NCBI RefSeq assembly: GCF_900188455.1 | Contig: NZ_FZOL01000014.1 | Coordinates: 1 to 64,000, forward strand | Length of the DNA: 64,000 nucleotides | Direction of reading: 5' to 3' | DNA from: Pseudomonas japonica | Lineage (GTDB): Bacteria > Pseudomonadota > Gammaproteobacteria > Pseudomonadales > Pseudomonadaceae | Shown here: positions 1 to 8,412 of the stretch, piece after piece | How positions within the stretch are numbered: position 1 is the stretch's first letter | How the letters are laid out: every line of letters starts with the position of its first letter | Program-made: the position numbers and the translations under genes | Notes under the pieces: model-generated | Told to the model about the DNA's origin: nothing | The model's database searches: none | What the model saw: only the letters and a program-made list of their open reading frames with translations

Positions 1-912
1 TACGGCCGGGTGAAGGTGCAGTTCCCTTGGGACCGCGAGGGCAAGGGTGACGAACACAGCTCCTGCTGGATTCGCGTATCGCAGAACATCGCCGGGGCGC
101 TGTGGGGGCACATGGCGATACCGCGCATCGGCCAGGACGTGATCATTTCCAATTTCGACGGCGATCCCGACCAGCCGATCATCACCGGCCGCGGCTACAC
201 CGCCTTGCAGCGCCCGCCCTACGAACTGCCCAAGCACAAGACGCGCATGACCCTGAAGAGCCAGACCCACAAGGGCGATGGCTTCAACGAACTGCGCTTC
301 GAGGACGAGGCGGGGCAGGAAGAGGTGTTCATCCATGCGCAGAAGGACCAGAACAACGTGGTCCGCAACGATGAAACCACCTTTGTCGGGCATGACCGCA
401 GCGAGCAGGTGGAAAACGACGAGACCCTCACTGTCGGCCACGACCGCAAGGACACGGTGGGCAATGACGAGGAGGTGCTGATCAGCCGGCACCGGCGCCA
501 TCGGATCGGCGAGGACGACAACCTGAGCATTGGTCGCAACCACACCATTCTCACGACCAAGGACCGCACCGAAGAGGTGGGCAACAACCGTCTCGACAAG
601 ACTGCCGTCGATCACCGGGTGGAGATCGGCGCGAATCTGGAGCAGCAGGTGCAAGGTGCGGCGAGGTTGCAGGCGGGGCAGAGCATCACGCAGCACACCA
701 GGGTATTTGAAATCCATGCGTCCGATTCGGTGGTCATCAAGGGCCCTGGCGGCACGCTGCGCATCGATGGCGCGGGGATCACGCTGGACGGTATTCAGAT
801 CACGCTCAAGGGGACCATGAACAAGCTGGGGGGAGGTGTCGGCAACGACCTGTCGCTGGTGAGCAAGGTCATGGAAGGGAAAGAAACCACATGCGGGGAG
901 GAAACCAGATGA
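1..912 (+). CDS. vgrG: VgrG spike protein, C-terminal part (5' end outside window)
   Basis: Type VI secretion spike that caps the Hcp tube and carries effectors. The reading frame is open from base 1, so the N-terminal gp27-like part lies upstream. The visible 303 residues begin with the gp5 OB-fold (YGRVKVQFPWD, then a DGDPDQPIITGR motif near residue 55) and continue into the repetitive beta-helix needle, with many VGHDR / VGND-type repeats from about residue 118 to 210. The short C-terminal tail after the needle has no extra enzymatic domain. The stop codon overlaps the next gene's start (ATGA), which ties this VgrG to the adaptor and effector that follow. Family assignment is firm; which T6SS cluster it works with cannot be seen here. 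Confidence 0.93.
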   Translation, partial: YGRVKVQFPWDREGKGDEHSSCWIRVSQNIAGALWGHMAIPRIGQDVIISNFDGDPDQPIITGRGYTALQRPPYELPKHKTRMTLKSQTHKGDGFNELRFEDEAGQEEVFIHAQKDQNNVVRNDETTFVGHDRSEQVENDETLTVGHDRKDTVGNDEEVLISRHRRHRIGEDDNLSIGRNHTILTTKDRTEEVGNNRLDKTAVDHRVEIGANLEQQVQGAARLQAGQSITQHTRVFEIHASDSVVIKGPGGTLRIDGAGITLDGIQITLKGTMNKLGGGVGNDLSLVSKVMEGKETTCGEETR

Positions 913-1847
913 ATAACGACGCTGTCAGCCGTTTTCCCGAGTACCGTGCGCCGGACGACTACGTCTATCTGCTGTTGGACGGTTGGGCCGAATGTGCGTC
1001 GGATCATCCGCTCAGCGTACCGTCGCTGATCCAGTCGCTGGGCGATGATGCCATTACCCGCGTGCTGCGGCCGGACCTATCCCACTCGCCCGACCTCTGC
1101 CCCGCACTGATTCGACTGGCAGCGCCGGGCGAGGACGTGCCACAGCGCTATCTCGGACTCAGCGCCGAATACGCCTCCCAGGACCTTGTCCATAGCAAGC
1201 GGTATGTCTGCGGCTGGCTGCTCAGCCCGCAACCGCTGGAGGTCGTCGCCACCCACATCGCGGATCGATGCCGCACCACCGCGCCCGAGGGCGAGCCTTC
1301 CTCGGCCTGGTTCGAGCCGCTGAGGCTGGAACTGTTGCTCGGCGCGATGAGCACGCAAGCAGGCGACTTGCTGGGGGCGATCCGCTTCTGGCTTTTCCCG
1401 CTCAGTTGGGGTGGTTATACGCTTTTGCGTGGCACCGCCTGCCCCTGTGATACAGCGCTTTCCGATACCGCGAAGGAAACCCAGCACCTGGCGCCAGTGG
1501 TCAACCGATTCCTGGGCATCTGGCGCCATGCCCTGCGCCGTCCACCCCGCTTCGCCCCGTGGCGCTGGGCGGGCACCTCCGGGTTGCCAGCACAGGCCGC
1601 TGTTCATGGTTTCCGCCTGATTCGCGATGCGCGCAGGCTCGGGCTTGCAAACAACCGCGACCTCATCTCCCTCAGCCTGCGCCGGGTGTTCCTGCACCCT
1701 CATCTGCCGCAGCACCCGGACATTCAGCAGGCCATCGCCCAGGCGCGAGCCGGCGCTCTCGATCTGCAAAGTCATTTCGCCAGCCACAGCGAAGCCACCT
1801 GGAGGCGCATCGTCTCCGAGTTGCCCCGTGCGGAGAATTACTCATGA
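909..1847 (+). CDS. DUF4123-like T6SS adaptor/chaperone (putative)
   Basis: A 312-residue soluble protein encoded between vgrG and a large effector gene, with ATGA overlaps on both sides. The N-terminal part (about residues 12-150) has the look of DUF4123 effector-loading adaptors: a YLLLDG strand motif near the start, then a region with scattered Leu/Trp and a central LFPLSWGGYTLLR segment. DUF4123 proteins bind a cognate effector and load it on VgrG; here the likely client is the VasX-like protein next door. I chose the ATG at 909 over an in-frame ATG at 891 because the purine run GGGGAGGA (894-901) then sits 7 bases upstream as the ribosome binding site. The role rests mainly on position; sequence similarity is weak by eye. 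Confidence 0.6.
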   Translation: MNNDAVSRFPEYRAPDDYVYLLLDGWAECASDHPLSVPSLIQSLGDDAITRVLRPDLSHSPDLCPALIRLAAPGEDVPQRYLGLSAEYASQDLVHSKRYVCGWLLSPQPLEVVATHIADRCRTTAPEGEPSSAWFEPLRLELLLGAMSTQAGDLLGAIRFWLFPLSWGGYTLLRGTACPCDTALSDTAKETQHLAPVVNRFLGIWRHALRRPPRFAPWRWAGTSGLPAQAAVHGFRLIRDARRLGLANNRDLISLSLRRVFLHPHLPQHPDIQQAIAQARAGALDLQSHFASHSEATWRRIVSELPRAENYS

Positions 1848-4800
1848 GTTCCAATACCTCGTCCGATCTCGACCTCAGTCTCGACATAGCCATCAACGAA
1901 GCCGATCCACCGTCCCTCGACGTGTGCGGGGTCTGCAAGCGCATCGGCCTGCCCATCCTGCCCCTGCGCACGGCCTGTGCCCCCAGGCCCCTGGAGACCC
2001 AGGAACTGCCCCTGACCCTCGGCTCCGACGTCAGGACCGTGCGCCTGCGTGACAATCAGCCGCGCATTCTGCGCCGAGGTTTTCTCTATGTGATGCTCGA
2101 CAGGAGGGAATGGCAGGCTTACCAGATCACGCCCGAGGGGGCACTGCGTCAGTTCCGGCCATACCAGGTGCCCCGAGAAGAACCACGCCCCTTGAGTGAG
2201 CGCTGCATCAGGCACGACCACGACATCCCCGCGTCCTTCCTCAACATCGACACCGACAAGTACGCCACCGCCTGGCTGGCCATCGCCAACGATCCCTGGC
2301 CCGCCGAGGTGCTGGACCGCTACCGGCGCGGCGGCACGGTCGACGGCATGAACCTCGACGAGCGCTTCTACAAGCTCGACCTCAAGGCTGCCCGCGAGAA
2401 TCCCGCCAGCGTCGGCATCGCCATGACCGAGAACGACCTGCAGATCTACGACGTCCTCGAATACGGTCAGCCTGCGGCTGGCGGCTTCCACAGCGTGCAT
2501 GGTTTCTATCCGCGCAATCACCGTCTGCGCGCCCTGGCGGGGCATGTGCGGGCAATGACCGAGAAACACACGCTGCCCAACGGCGTGCTGGCCCTGGTCC
2601 TGCCCGATCCCATCGGCATGGTGCAGGAGATCAATGCCCAGCGGCTGTTCCGTTACCAGGCCATGCAGGAATGGTGTGCCGAGCCACAGCGGCGGTTCGA
2701 GCACTTCACCTCGCAGGCATTGCTCGGGATTCGTGAGTTGCAGCTCGACAAGGCGAAAAAGCAGGGGATCAAGGACGCTGAAGAGGCGGTCGAGAATCAG
2801 CGTCAGTACAACGCCAGGCCGCAGTCCTACAGGGCGCCCCTGCCTGAACTCGATCTGGAGAAGGAGAAGCAACGCAGGACCAAATCCGAACAGGCCGATG
2901 CCGGCGAGCGGCTCGGTGACCGCTACGACGAGAAAGCCCGCGCGGCCTTCGAGGCCAACTACAACAAGACCCTGGCCGACTGGCAACAGATCGTCGACGA
3001 GGCCGCCGAGCCCTACGCGAAGCACTATCAGGGCGCTGCGTTTCAACTGGCTGCGCGGCATGACTACAGCGCCACCGATGACCGCTCGGTGGAGCTGTTC
3101 ATCCGCATGATGAGCCAGTGCCTGGCCGGCGGGCCGACCGAACGTATCAAGGAGGGCAGTCTCGGTCCCAGCCAGGCGCTCTGGAAGGGCGAGCTGGAGA
3201 GTGGCTACAGCCTGTTCTACGAGGCTCTGCACGGCAAGGATGAGGGCTGGCTCAAGCAGATTCACCAAGGCCTGGTCGGTGATGAGCGGACCCGGATCTA
3301 TCACGGGCTCAAGACCTTAATCACCACCGATGAAGGCGGGAAGCTCATGAAAACGGCGGTGCAGACGGCCATCGGCCAGTTGCTCGGCGGTGCCGCCACG
3401 GCCAGCCATGCCCTTGGCGAGCAGCTTTCGGAGCATATCCGGGCGCTGGTGGGGCACCTGCACCGGGAGGCCTGGCTGCGCTACTCCGGGGTGGAGCTCA
3501 CGCAGCTCACGGTTACGTTGAGGGTGGGCGAATACCTCACGTTGCTCAACGAGATCCTTCACGAAGGCACCGCGTGCTTCATCGCCCACCTCGACCAGCA
3601 GTTCCGCAAACCGGCCGAGCGCAAGGTGCGCGCCATGCTGCTGAGTAATCAGTTCGCCCCGGCGCTGGCGGGCAGCCATGCGGTGCTGATCGAGATCAAG
3701 GTCTGGTCGCTGGAGAGTGCCGAGGCCTTGCAGGCCCGGCTGGAAACACTGCGGGCCGGTGTGGGTGACGGCGTCGGCGATGCGCTGCGCAAGGTCCGGG
3801 TGGGTACCGAAGCCGTTATCAGCACGATGGACGACATGGCACGCCACTTCACCGTCAATGCCGAGGTGGCGCGGCTGCTGGCGAGGGACTCGATGCACGG
3901 CATGCTCAATGCCGCCAAGACCGGTGGGAACGGCGCCTTCAACCTGGGGCTGGCGCTGGGTAGCTTGTGGTTCCAGCAGGATGCCCTGCGCCGGAGCTAT
4001 GCGAACCTGCTGAAGACGGTGGGGAAGGAGCGCCCCGAAGCGATGGCGGCGGTGATGTCGGCGTCGTTCGGGGTGATGGGGGCGAGTGTTGAAGTCGTCG
4101 GGGGGAGCATTCAGATGCTGCGGCCTGATATGAACATCGCGGTGGTTCGAGCAACGGGAGGGGTGCGGGATATTAAGTTAGGCGGGCGGATTCTTCAGTT
4201 TGGCGGTGCGATTGTGTCGGTGGCGAGTGCGATGGAGGGGTTGCAGTATGCGTTTGCTGCTCGACGCTCATACAGCACTGGCGACCAGTTGGCGAGCGTC
4301 ATTTATACAGGAGCTGCCATCACGGCGGGCCTTTCCGCAGGCTTCGGAATTGGAGGTTCTCTAGCTCCGGCAGCATTAGCACTCGCTCCCCTTGCAATTG
4401 CTGTGCTGTTTGGCCTTGCCGCGTATGGGGTAGCTGTTTGGGCGAAAGGGCAGGAGTCGCAGCCCTTGGAGCTATGGGCACGCCATTCCCTCTGGGGGCT
4501 ACCGGGAGCGCACCGTCGCTGGACGGACGTGCACGATATGGATACGGCGATTGGTGCCTTGAACGCTGCGCTGTTGGGTTTGACCGCACAGCTTGCTGTA
4601 ACCGAACGCATCCAAAGGCCAGGCGACAAGGTATCAGGGCGAGGTGGAACCTTGGAGTACAGAGTTCTTCTACCAGGCTATGACGCTGAGGTGTCGCGCT
4701 ACAAATTTGCGTTGCAGGGATTCCAGGTTGGTGAAACTTCGGGCGGTATGATCGCCGGTGGACATACCGGTGGAGCGAATGGCCCTTTGCCGGTCCCTGC

Positions 4801-5023
4801 TGAGTGGAAATGGCGGAGCTATGACCCTGCAACGACGGCTCCGATCACTCATCACAATCCTGAGTCAGCAACGCTGGAGATCAAGGGCTCCATCACCTTC
4901 AACGGGGTTCTTGACTTTCATGCTCTGGAGCTTGAGGTGGACTACTGGCCTGACAAAAGTGATGAGTCCGGTGTCGCCCGGTTGATCGTAAAGGAAGACA
5001 AGATCAATGGGCGAGCGGAGTAG
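1844..5023 (+). CDS. VasX/BTH_I2691-family T6SS membrane-active effector (putative)
   Basis: A 1059-residue protein. The N-terminus has a paired-cysteine segment followed by GLPILPLR (about residues 27-40), typical of the VasX N-terminal domain and BTH_I2691-type T6SS effectors. A long charged, helical middle follows (residues about 270-400), then hydrophobic stretches near 690-760, 780-806 and 820-865, which fit a pore-forming or membrane-inserting role as in VasX. The last ~190 residues form a soluble tail (GYD, YDPATTAPITHH, DYWPDKSDESG motifs) that recurs in two downstream ORFs. A segment at residues 579-608 is also reused there. Start at 1844 gives an ATGA overlap with the adaptor; longer in-frame openings upstream lie inside the adaptor gene. 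Pore formation is inferred, not shown. Confidence 0.78.
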   Translation: MSSNTSSDLDLSLDIAINEADPPSLDVCGVCKRIGLPILPLRTACAPRPLETQELPLTLGSDVRTVRLRDNQPRILRRGFLYVMLDRREWQAYQITPEGALRQFRPYQVPREEPRPLSERCIRHDHDIPASFLNIDTDKYATAWLAIANDPWPAEVLDRYRRGGTVDGMNLDERFYKLDLKAARENPASVGIAMTENDLQIYDVLEYGQPAAGGFHSVHGFYPRNHRLRALAGHVRAMTEKHTLPNGVLALVLPDPIGMVQEINAQRLFRYQAMQEWCAEPQRRFEHFTSQALLGIRELQLDKAKKQGIKDAEEAVENQRQYNARPQSYRAPLPELDLEKEKQRRTKSEQADAGERLGDRYDEKARAAFEANYNKTLADWQQIVDEAAEPYAKHYQGAAFQLAARHDYSATDDRSVELFIRMMSQCLAGGPTERIKEGSLGPSQALWKGELESGYSLFYEALHGKDEGWLKQIHQGLVGDERTRIYHGLKTLITTDEGGKLMKTAVQTAIGQLLGGAATASHALGEQLSEHIRALVGHLHREAWLRYSGVELTQLTVTLRVGEYLTLLNEILHEGTACFIAHLDQQFRKPAERKVRAMLLSNQFAPALAGSHAVLIEIKVWSLESAEALQARLETLRAGVGDGVGDALRKVRVGTEAVISTMDDMARHFTVNAEVARLLARDSMHGMLNAAKTGGNGAFNLGLALGSLWFQQDALRRSYANLLKTVGKERPEAMAAVMSASFGVMGASVEVVGGSIQMLRPDMNIAVVRATGGVRDIKLGGRILQFGGAIVSVASAMEGLQYAFAARRSYSTGDQLASVIYTGAAITAGLSAGFGIGGSLAPAALALAPLAIAVLFGLAAYGVAVWAKGQESQPLELWARHSLWGLPGAHRRWTDVHDMDTAIGALNAALLGLTAQLAVTERIQRPGDKVSGRGGTLEYRVLLPGYDAEVSRYKFALQGFQVGETSGGMIAGGHTGGANGPLPVPAEWKWRSYDPATTAPITHHNPESATLEIKGSITFNGVLDFHALELEVDYWPDKSDESGVARLIVKEDKINGRAE

Positions 5024-5031
5024 TAACCCAT

Positions 5032-5802
5032 ATGAAAGCACCTAAACTCGTTCCGCCTTGTCCGGGCTGGCAGGAAGACCTGCCTCGTCCTGATGAGGTG
5101 CCGGTCGTAGCTCCGGCACTTGGGTTCGATACGCCGAATCATCAGGATGATGTATTTCTGGAATTGCCTCGTGCGTCGGCCCTTATCAGGGGCGTGATGT
5201 TTTGGTTTGCACCGTTCTCAATTATTTCCCTTGTCATTTTTTCGTGGCTTTTTCTGTCAATTGATCAGGGGCGTAACTTTGAGACATGGATGATGTTTGT
5301 ATCAGTCTTACTCATCGGAGTTTGGTCAGCCTTACTCTTCTGGAAGGTGGATGTGGCTCCGCCTCGAGATTTACCACTTCGCTTCAACCGCCCTCGTCAA
5401 CGTCTCTACGCATATAACTTTAAGCACCGCTGGTGGAACCCTTTCGAACGCTGGCGAGTGGTGCCGGTGGCCTATGACTGGTCACAAGTACGTGCAGAAC
5501 GCTGGAGCAGACGCCATTTCACGGCCCAGGGTGGGGTCATCTTCCAATTTGGTGTTGAGTTGTCCATCGTCAAGCCCGGCACCAACGAGGTCATCGACCG
5601 CTTCCCCCTGACCGCCATGGGCGCCGATGAACACGCCTGGGCTTATGTTTGCACCTACATGCAACAAGGCCCTGACGCGCTATCTCCCCCTGGCCCACCG
5701 AAAGATCACAACGATGTGCTCTGGTGCAATATCGCGCTGCTCCTGGCACCCAAGGTCAAATGGCCTGCCGAGATGGATCTGGAGTCGAGAACGGCACCAT
5801 GA
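5032..5802 (+). CDS. DUF6708-type putative immunity protein, copy 1
   Basis: A 256-residue membrane protein starting 8 bp after the effector stop. Layout: a conserved N-terminal cytoplasmic segment (PGWQEDLPRPDEVP near residue 12, ALGFDTPNH near 30), two adjacent hydrophobic helices (about 52-76 and 84-104), then a conserved ~150-residue domain with PPRDLPLRFNR, RWWNPFERW and YDWSQVRAERW motifs. The domain matches what I know as DUF6708. A two-helix membrane protein directly downstream of a membrane-active T6SS effector is a classical immunity arrangement. The C-terminal half is almost identical in the two later copies, while the helical hairpin differs. Its stop overlaps the next ORF (ATGA). 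Confidence 0.72.
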   Translation: MKAPKLVPPCPGWQEDLPRPDEVPVVAPALGFDTPNHQDDVFLELPRASALIRGVMFWFAPFSIISLVIFSWLFLSIDQGRNFETWMMFVSVLLIGVWSALLFWKVDVAPPRDLPLRFNRPRQRLYAYNFKHRWWNPFERWRVVPVAYDWSQVRAERWSRRHFTAQGGVIFQFGVELSIVKPGTNEVIDRFPLTAMGADEHAWAYVCTYMQQGPDALSPPGPPKDHNDVLWCNIALLLAPKVKWPAEMDLESRTAP

Positions 5803-6287
5803 GCGTTGTCTTCATCGCCCACCTCGACCAGCAGTTCCGCAAACCGGCCGAGCGCAAGGTGCGCGCCATGTTGCTGAGCAATCAGTTCGCCCCGGCGCTG
5901 GTGAGTAGCCGCGCCAGAATCGTCCTGCCTGGTTATGACCCAGGCACCTCGCGCTACGAATGGTCATTTTGGGGATACCATCCTGGTGAAACTCCGGGAG
6001 GGATTATTGCCGAGGGGCGTACCGGTGGGACGAATGGTCCGTTGCCGGCTCCGGCAATGTGGAAATGGCCGGGCTATGATCCCGCAACGACGGCTCCGGT
6101 GATTCATCACAATATCGAGTTAAAAACGCTGGAGATCCGGGGAGCGATTGCATTCCAGGGTGATCTTGATTTTCACGCTCTGGAACTGGAAGTGTCCTAC
6201 TGGCCTGACAAGAGTGACGAAGCGGGTATCGCTCGGTTGATCGTGAAGGAGGACAAGATCCCTGGGCGAGTAGGGTGGAAGGTATGA
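5799..6287 (+). CDS. Orphan effector C-terminal fragment, copy 1
   Basis: A 162-residue mosaic of the upstream effector. Bases 5811-5900 match effector bases 3578-3667 with only two differences in 90 (residues FIAHLDQQ to QFAPAL). The sequence then jumps to the effector's C-terminal tail (ARIVLPGYDPGTSRYEW onward) and runs to its end with clear divergence. The hydrophobic pore-like region is missing. Start ATG 5799 overlaps the copy-1 immunity stop, and the stop at 6287 overlaps the next immunity start. It may be a decayed remnant of a duplicated effector, or an orphan tail cassette kept with its own immunity gene. The open frame and maintained translational coupling argue that it is still expressed. 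Confidence 0.65.
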   Translation: MSVVFIAHLDQQFRKPAERKVRAMLLSNQFAPALVSSRARIVLPGYDPGTSRYEWSFWGYHPGETPGGIIAEGRTGGTNGPLPAPAMWKWPGYDPATTAPVIHHNIELKTLEIRGAIAFQGDLDFHALELEVSYWPDKSDEAGIARLIVKEDKIPGRVGWKV

Positions 6288-7051
6288 AAAGACCTGAGCT
6301 CGCCCCCCCATGTTCTGGCTGGCAAGAAGATCTGCCTCGTCCTGATGAGGTGCCGGTCGTAGCTCCGGCACTTGGGTTCGATACGCCGAATCATCAGGGC
6401 GATATTTTTCTTGAGTTGCCGCGTGCCTCAGCACTTATCAGAGGCTTGGTGATTTGGTTTGCACCGGTCACGAGTATCTTGCTGATTGTTCTGTCTTGGC
6501 TCTTTTTCTCAATTGAGCAGAAACTGAAGTTCGAGTTCTGGATGGTATATCTCTGTTGCATGTCTGTAGGAGTTTGGACGCTTCTGCTTTGTGTGCAGTT
6601 CGATATAACCCCCCCTCGAGACTTACCTCTTCGCTTCAACCGCGCCCGTCAGCGCCTCTACGCCTACAACTTCAACTACCGCTGGTGGAACCCCTTCGAA
6701 CGATGGAGGGTTGAACCTGTAGCCTACGACTGGTCCCAGGTCCGCGCCGAGCGCTGGTTCAAGCGCGGCGCGACGGCGCATGGGGTCGTCTTCAAGGGCG
6801 GCGTGGTGCTCTCCATCGTCAAGCCTGGCACCAGCGAAGTCATCGACCGCTTTCCCCTGACCACCATGGGCGCCGACGAGCACGCCTGGGCCTACATCTG
6901 CACCTACATGCAACAAGGTCCTGACGCGCTACCTCTCCCCGGCCCGCCGAAAGATCATAACGATGTGCTCTGGTGCAATATCGCCTTGCTCCTGGCACCC
7001 AAGGTCAAATGGCCTGCCGAGATGGACCTGGAGTCGAGAACGGCGCCATGA
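6284..7051 (+). CDS. DUF6708-type putative immunity protein, copy 2
   Basis: A 255-residue paralogue of the gene at 5032. The first ~50 residues and everything after PPRDLPLRFNR (about 112) are close to identical with the other copies. The two-helix hairpin (about 51-105, WLFFSIEQKLKFEF loop) is clearly different from copy 1. ATG 6284 forms an ATGA overlap with the preceding fragment; an in-frame GTG at 6275 lies inside that gene and is less likely. Likely protects against the toxin variant whose tail fragment precedes it; this pairing is inferred from position only. Confidence 0.7.
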   Translation: MKRPELAPPCSGWQEDLPRPDEVPVVAPALGFDTPNHQGDIFLELPRASALIRGLVIWFAPVTSILLIVLSWLFFSIEQKLKFEFWMVYLCCMSVGVWTLLLCVQFDITPPRDLPLRFNRARQRLYAYNFNYRWWNPFERWRVEPVAYDWSQVRAERWFKRGATAHGVVFKGGVVLSIVKPGTSEVIDRFPLTTMGADEHAWAYICTYMQQGPDALPLPGPPKDHNDVLWCNIALLLAPKVKWPAEMDLESRTAP

Positions 7052-7326
7052 ACGTTGTCTTCATCTCCTCGCTCGACCAGCAGTTCCGCAAACCGGCCGA
7101 GCGCAAGGTGCGCGCCATGCTCCTGAGCAATCCGAAGATTCATCACGATACCGAGTCAAAAACGCTGGAGATCCGGGGGGCAATTGCTTTTCAGGGTGAT
7201 ATTGATTTTCACGCACTGGAGCTTGAGTTCTCCTACTGGCCTGACAAAAGTGATGAGTCGGGTATCGCTCGCCTGATCATTAAGGAGGACAAGATCCCAA
7301 GGCGAGTGGGAAGGGGGCTCATATGA
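7048..7326 (+). CDS. Orphan effector C-terminal fragment, copy 2 (short)
   Basis: A 92-residue ORF built like the one at 5799 but with a larger deletion. It starts with MNVVFISSLDQQFRKP, continues through the reused internal effector segment to LLSN (bases 7060-7131), then jumps directly to the last ~65 residues of the effector tail (HHDTESKTLEIRG, SYWPDKSDESG). Start and stop overlap the flanking immunity genes (ATGA on both sides). It lacks the GYD/YDPATTAP part present in copy 1. Probably a remnant; too short to be a complete toxin. Confidence 0.6.
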   Translation: MNVVFISSLDQQFRKPAERKVRAMLLSNPKIHHDTESKTLEIRGAIAFQGDIDFHALELEFSYWPDKSDESGIARLIIKEDKIPRRVGRGLI

Positions 7327-8090
7327 GAAGGCCCGAGCTCGTCCCCCCATGTTCTGGATGGCAGGAAGATCTGCCTCGTCCTGATGAGGTGTCGGTCGTA
7401 GTTCCGGCCCTCGGATTCGATTCCCCCAATCATCAGGATGATGTTTTTCTGGAACTGCCGCGTACTTCAGCACTTATTAGAGGTTTGATGATCTGGTTCG
7501 CGCTGGCCATGAGCGTCGTGATGATTGTTCTGTCATGGCTATTTTTTTCAATTGAGTCAAAATTGAAACTTGAAATTCTTATGATATTTGTTCTGTGCAT
7601 ATTTGCTGGAGTTTGGTCAGTCCCCGTCTTCTGGAAGTTCGATGTAGCACCTCCGCGCGATCTGCCCCTCCGCTTTAATCGCGCCCGCCAGCGCCTCTAC
7701 GCCTACAACTTCAACTACCGCTGGTGGAACCCCTTCGAACGCTGGAAGGTTGACCCTGTAGCCTACGACTGGTCACAGGTCCGCGCCGAACGCTGGTTCA
7801 AGCGCGGCGCGACGGCGCATGGTGTCGTCTTCAAGGGCGGCGTGGTGCTCTCCATCGTAAAACCCGGCACCAACGAAGTTATCGACCGTTTCCCCCTCAC
7901 CACCATGGGCGCCGACGAGCACGCCTGGGCGTACATCTGCACCTACATGCAACAAGGCCCCGACGCACTACCGCCCCCCGGCCCACCGAAAGATCACAAC
8001 GATGTGCTCTGGTGCAATATCGCCCTGCTCTTGGCGCCCAAGGTCAAATGGCCTGCCGAGATGGACCTGGAGTCGAGAACAGCGCCATGA
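7323..8090 (+). CDS. DUF6708-type putative immunity protein, copy 3
   Basis: A 255-residue third paralogue. Conserved N-terminal segment (WQEDLPRPDEV), variable helical hairpin (about 51-105: an MSVVMIVLSWLFFSIES helix, then a second helix with CIFAGVWSVPVFW) and conserved C-terminal domain ending WPAEMDLESRTAP like the other two. ATGA overlap with the preceding fragment. Its stop still sits in an ATGA, but no effector fragment follows, so this marks the end of the array. Confidence 0.7.
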   Translation: MRRPELVPPCSGWQEDLPRPDEVSVVVPALGFDSPNHQDDVFLELPRTSALIRGLMIWFALAMSVVMIVLSWLFFSIESKLKLEILMIFVLCIFAGVWSVPVFWKFDVAPPRDLPLRFNRARQRLYAYNFNYRWWNPFERWKVDPVAYDWSQVRAERWFKRGATAHGVVFKGGVVLSIVKPGTNEVIDRFPLTTMGADEHAWAYICTYMQQGPDALPPPGPPKDHNDVLWCNIALLLAPKVKWPAEMDLESRTAP

Positions 8091-8148
8091 CAGCCCACAC
8101 GCCTTCAAGACTATTCACCCAAATCTATACAACCAGAGGAAACCATCC

Positions 8149-8406
8149 ATGCAGCCAATCGTTCTTCTAGGACACCAGCACGACTGTCCAATACACGGCA
8201 AAGGCACCGTCACCAGCGGCGCAATTGACGCAACCGTCAACGGCAAACCCATCGCCCGCGTCGGCGACTCGATCAGTTGCGGGGCGGTTATCCAGACTGG
8301 CTCTGCCGACACCTTCATCGACGGCCAGGCCGTGGCCCGTGTGGGTGACACCACCAGCCATGGCGGTACCCTGATCGAAGGCGATGCTGGCTGGTTGGTG
8401 GAGTGA
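8149..8406 (+). CDS. PAAR-domain T6SS tip protein
   Basis: An 85-residue stand-alone PAAR protein that sharpens the VgrG spike. It shows the family pattern: GHQHDCPIHGKGTV near the N-terminus (metal-ligand His/Cys), then repeated short strands VNGKPIARVGD, SCGAVIQTGS, DGQAVARVGD and SHGGTLIEG. No extension for a fused toxin. Start ATG 8149 has GAGGA about 8 bases upstream; upstream in-frame codons lie inside the immunity gene. It follows the immunity array by 58 bp and probably completes the vgrG-adaptor-effector module. Confidence 0.88.
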   Translation: MQPIVLLGHQHDCPIHGKGTVTSGAIDATVNGKPIARVGDSISCGAVIQTGSADTFIDGQAVARVGDTTSHGGTLIEGDAGWLVE

Positions 8407-8412
8407 ATTGCC

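Noticed and set aside
1559..1843. A 95-codon N-terminal extension of the effector gene
   Set aside because: It lies wholly within the adaptor gene in another frame; ATG 1844 gives ATGA coupling and the known N-terminal domain.
8087..8170. Short frame starting at the ATGA after immunity copy 3
   Set aside because: It encodes 27 residues unlike the effector tail and runs into the PAAR gene; probably leftover sequence at the array end.
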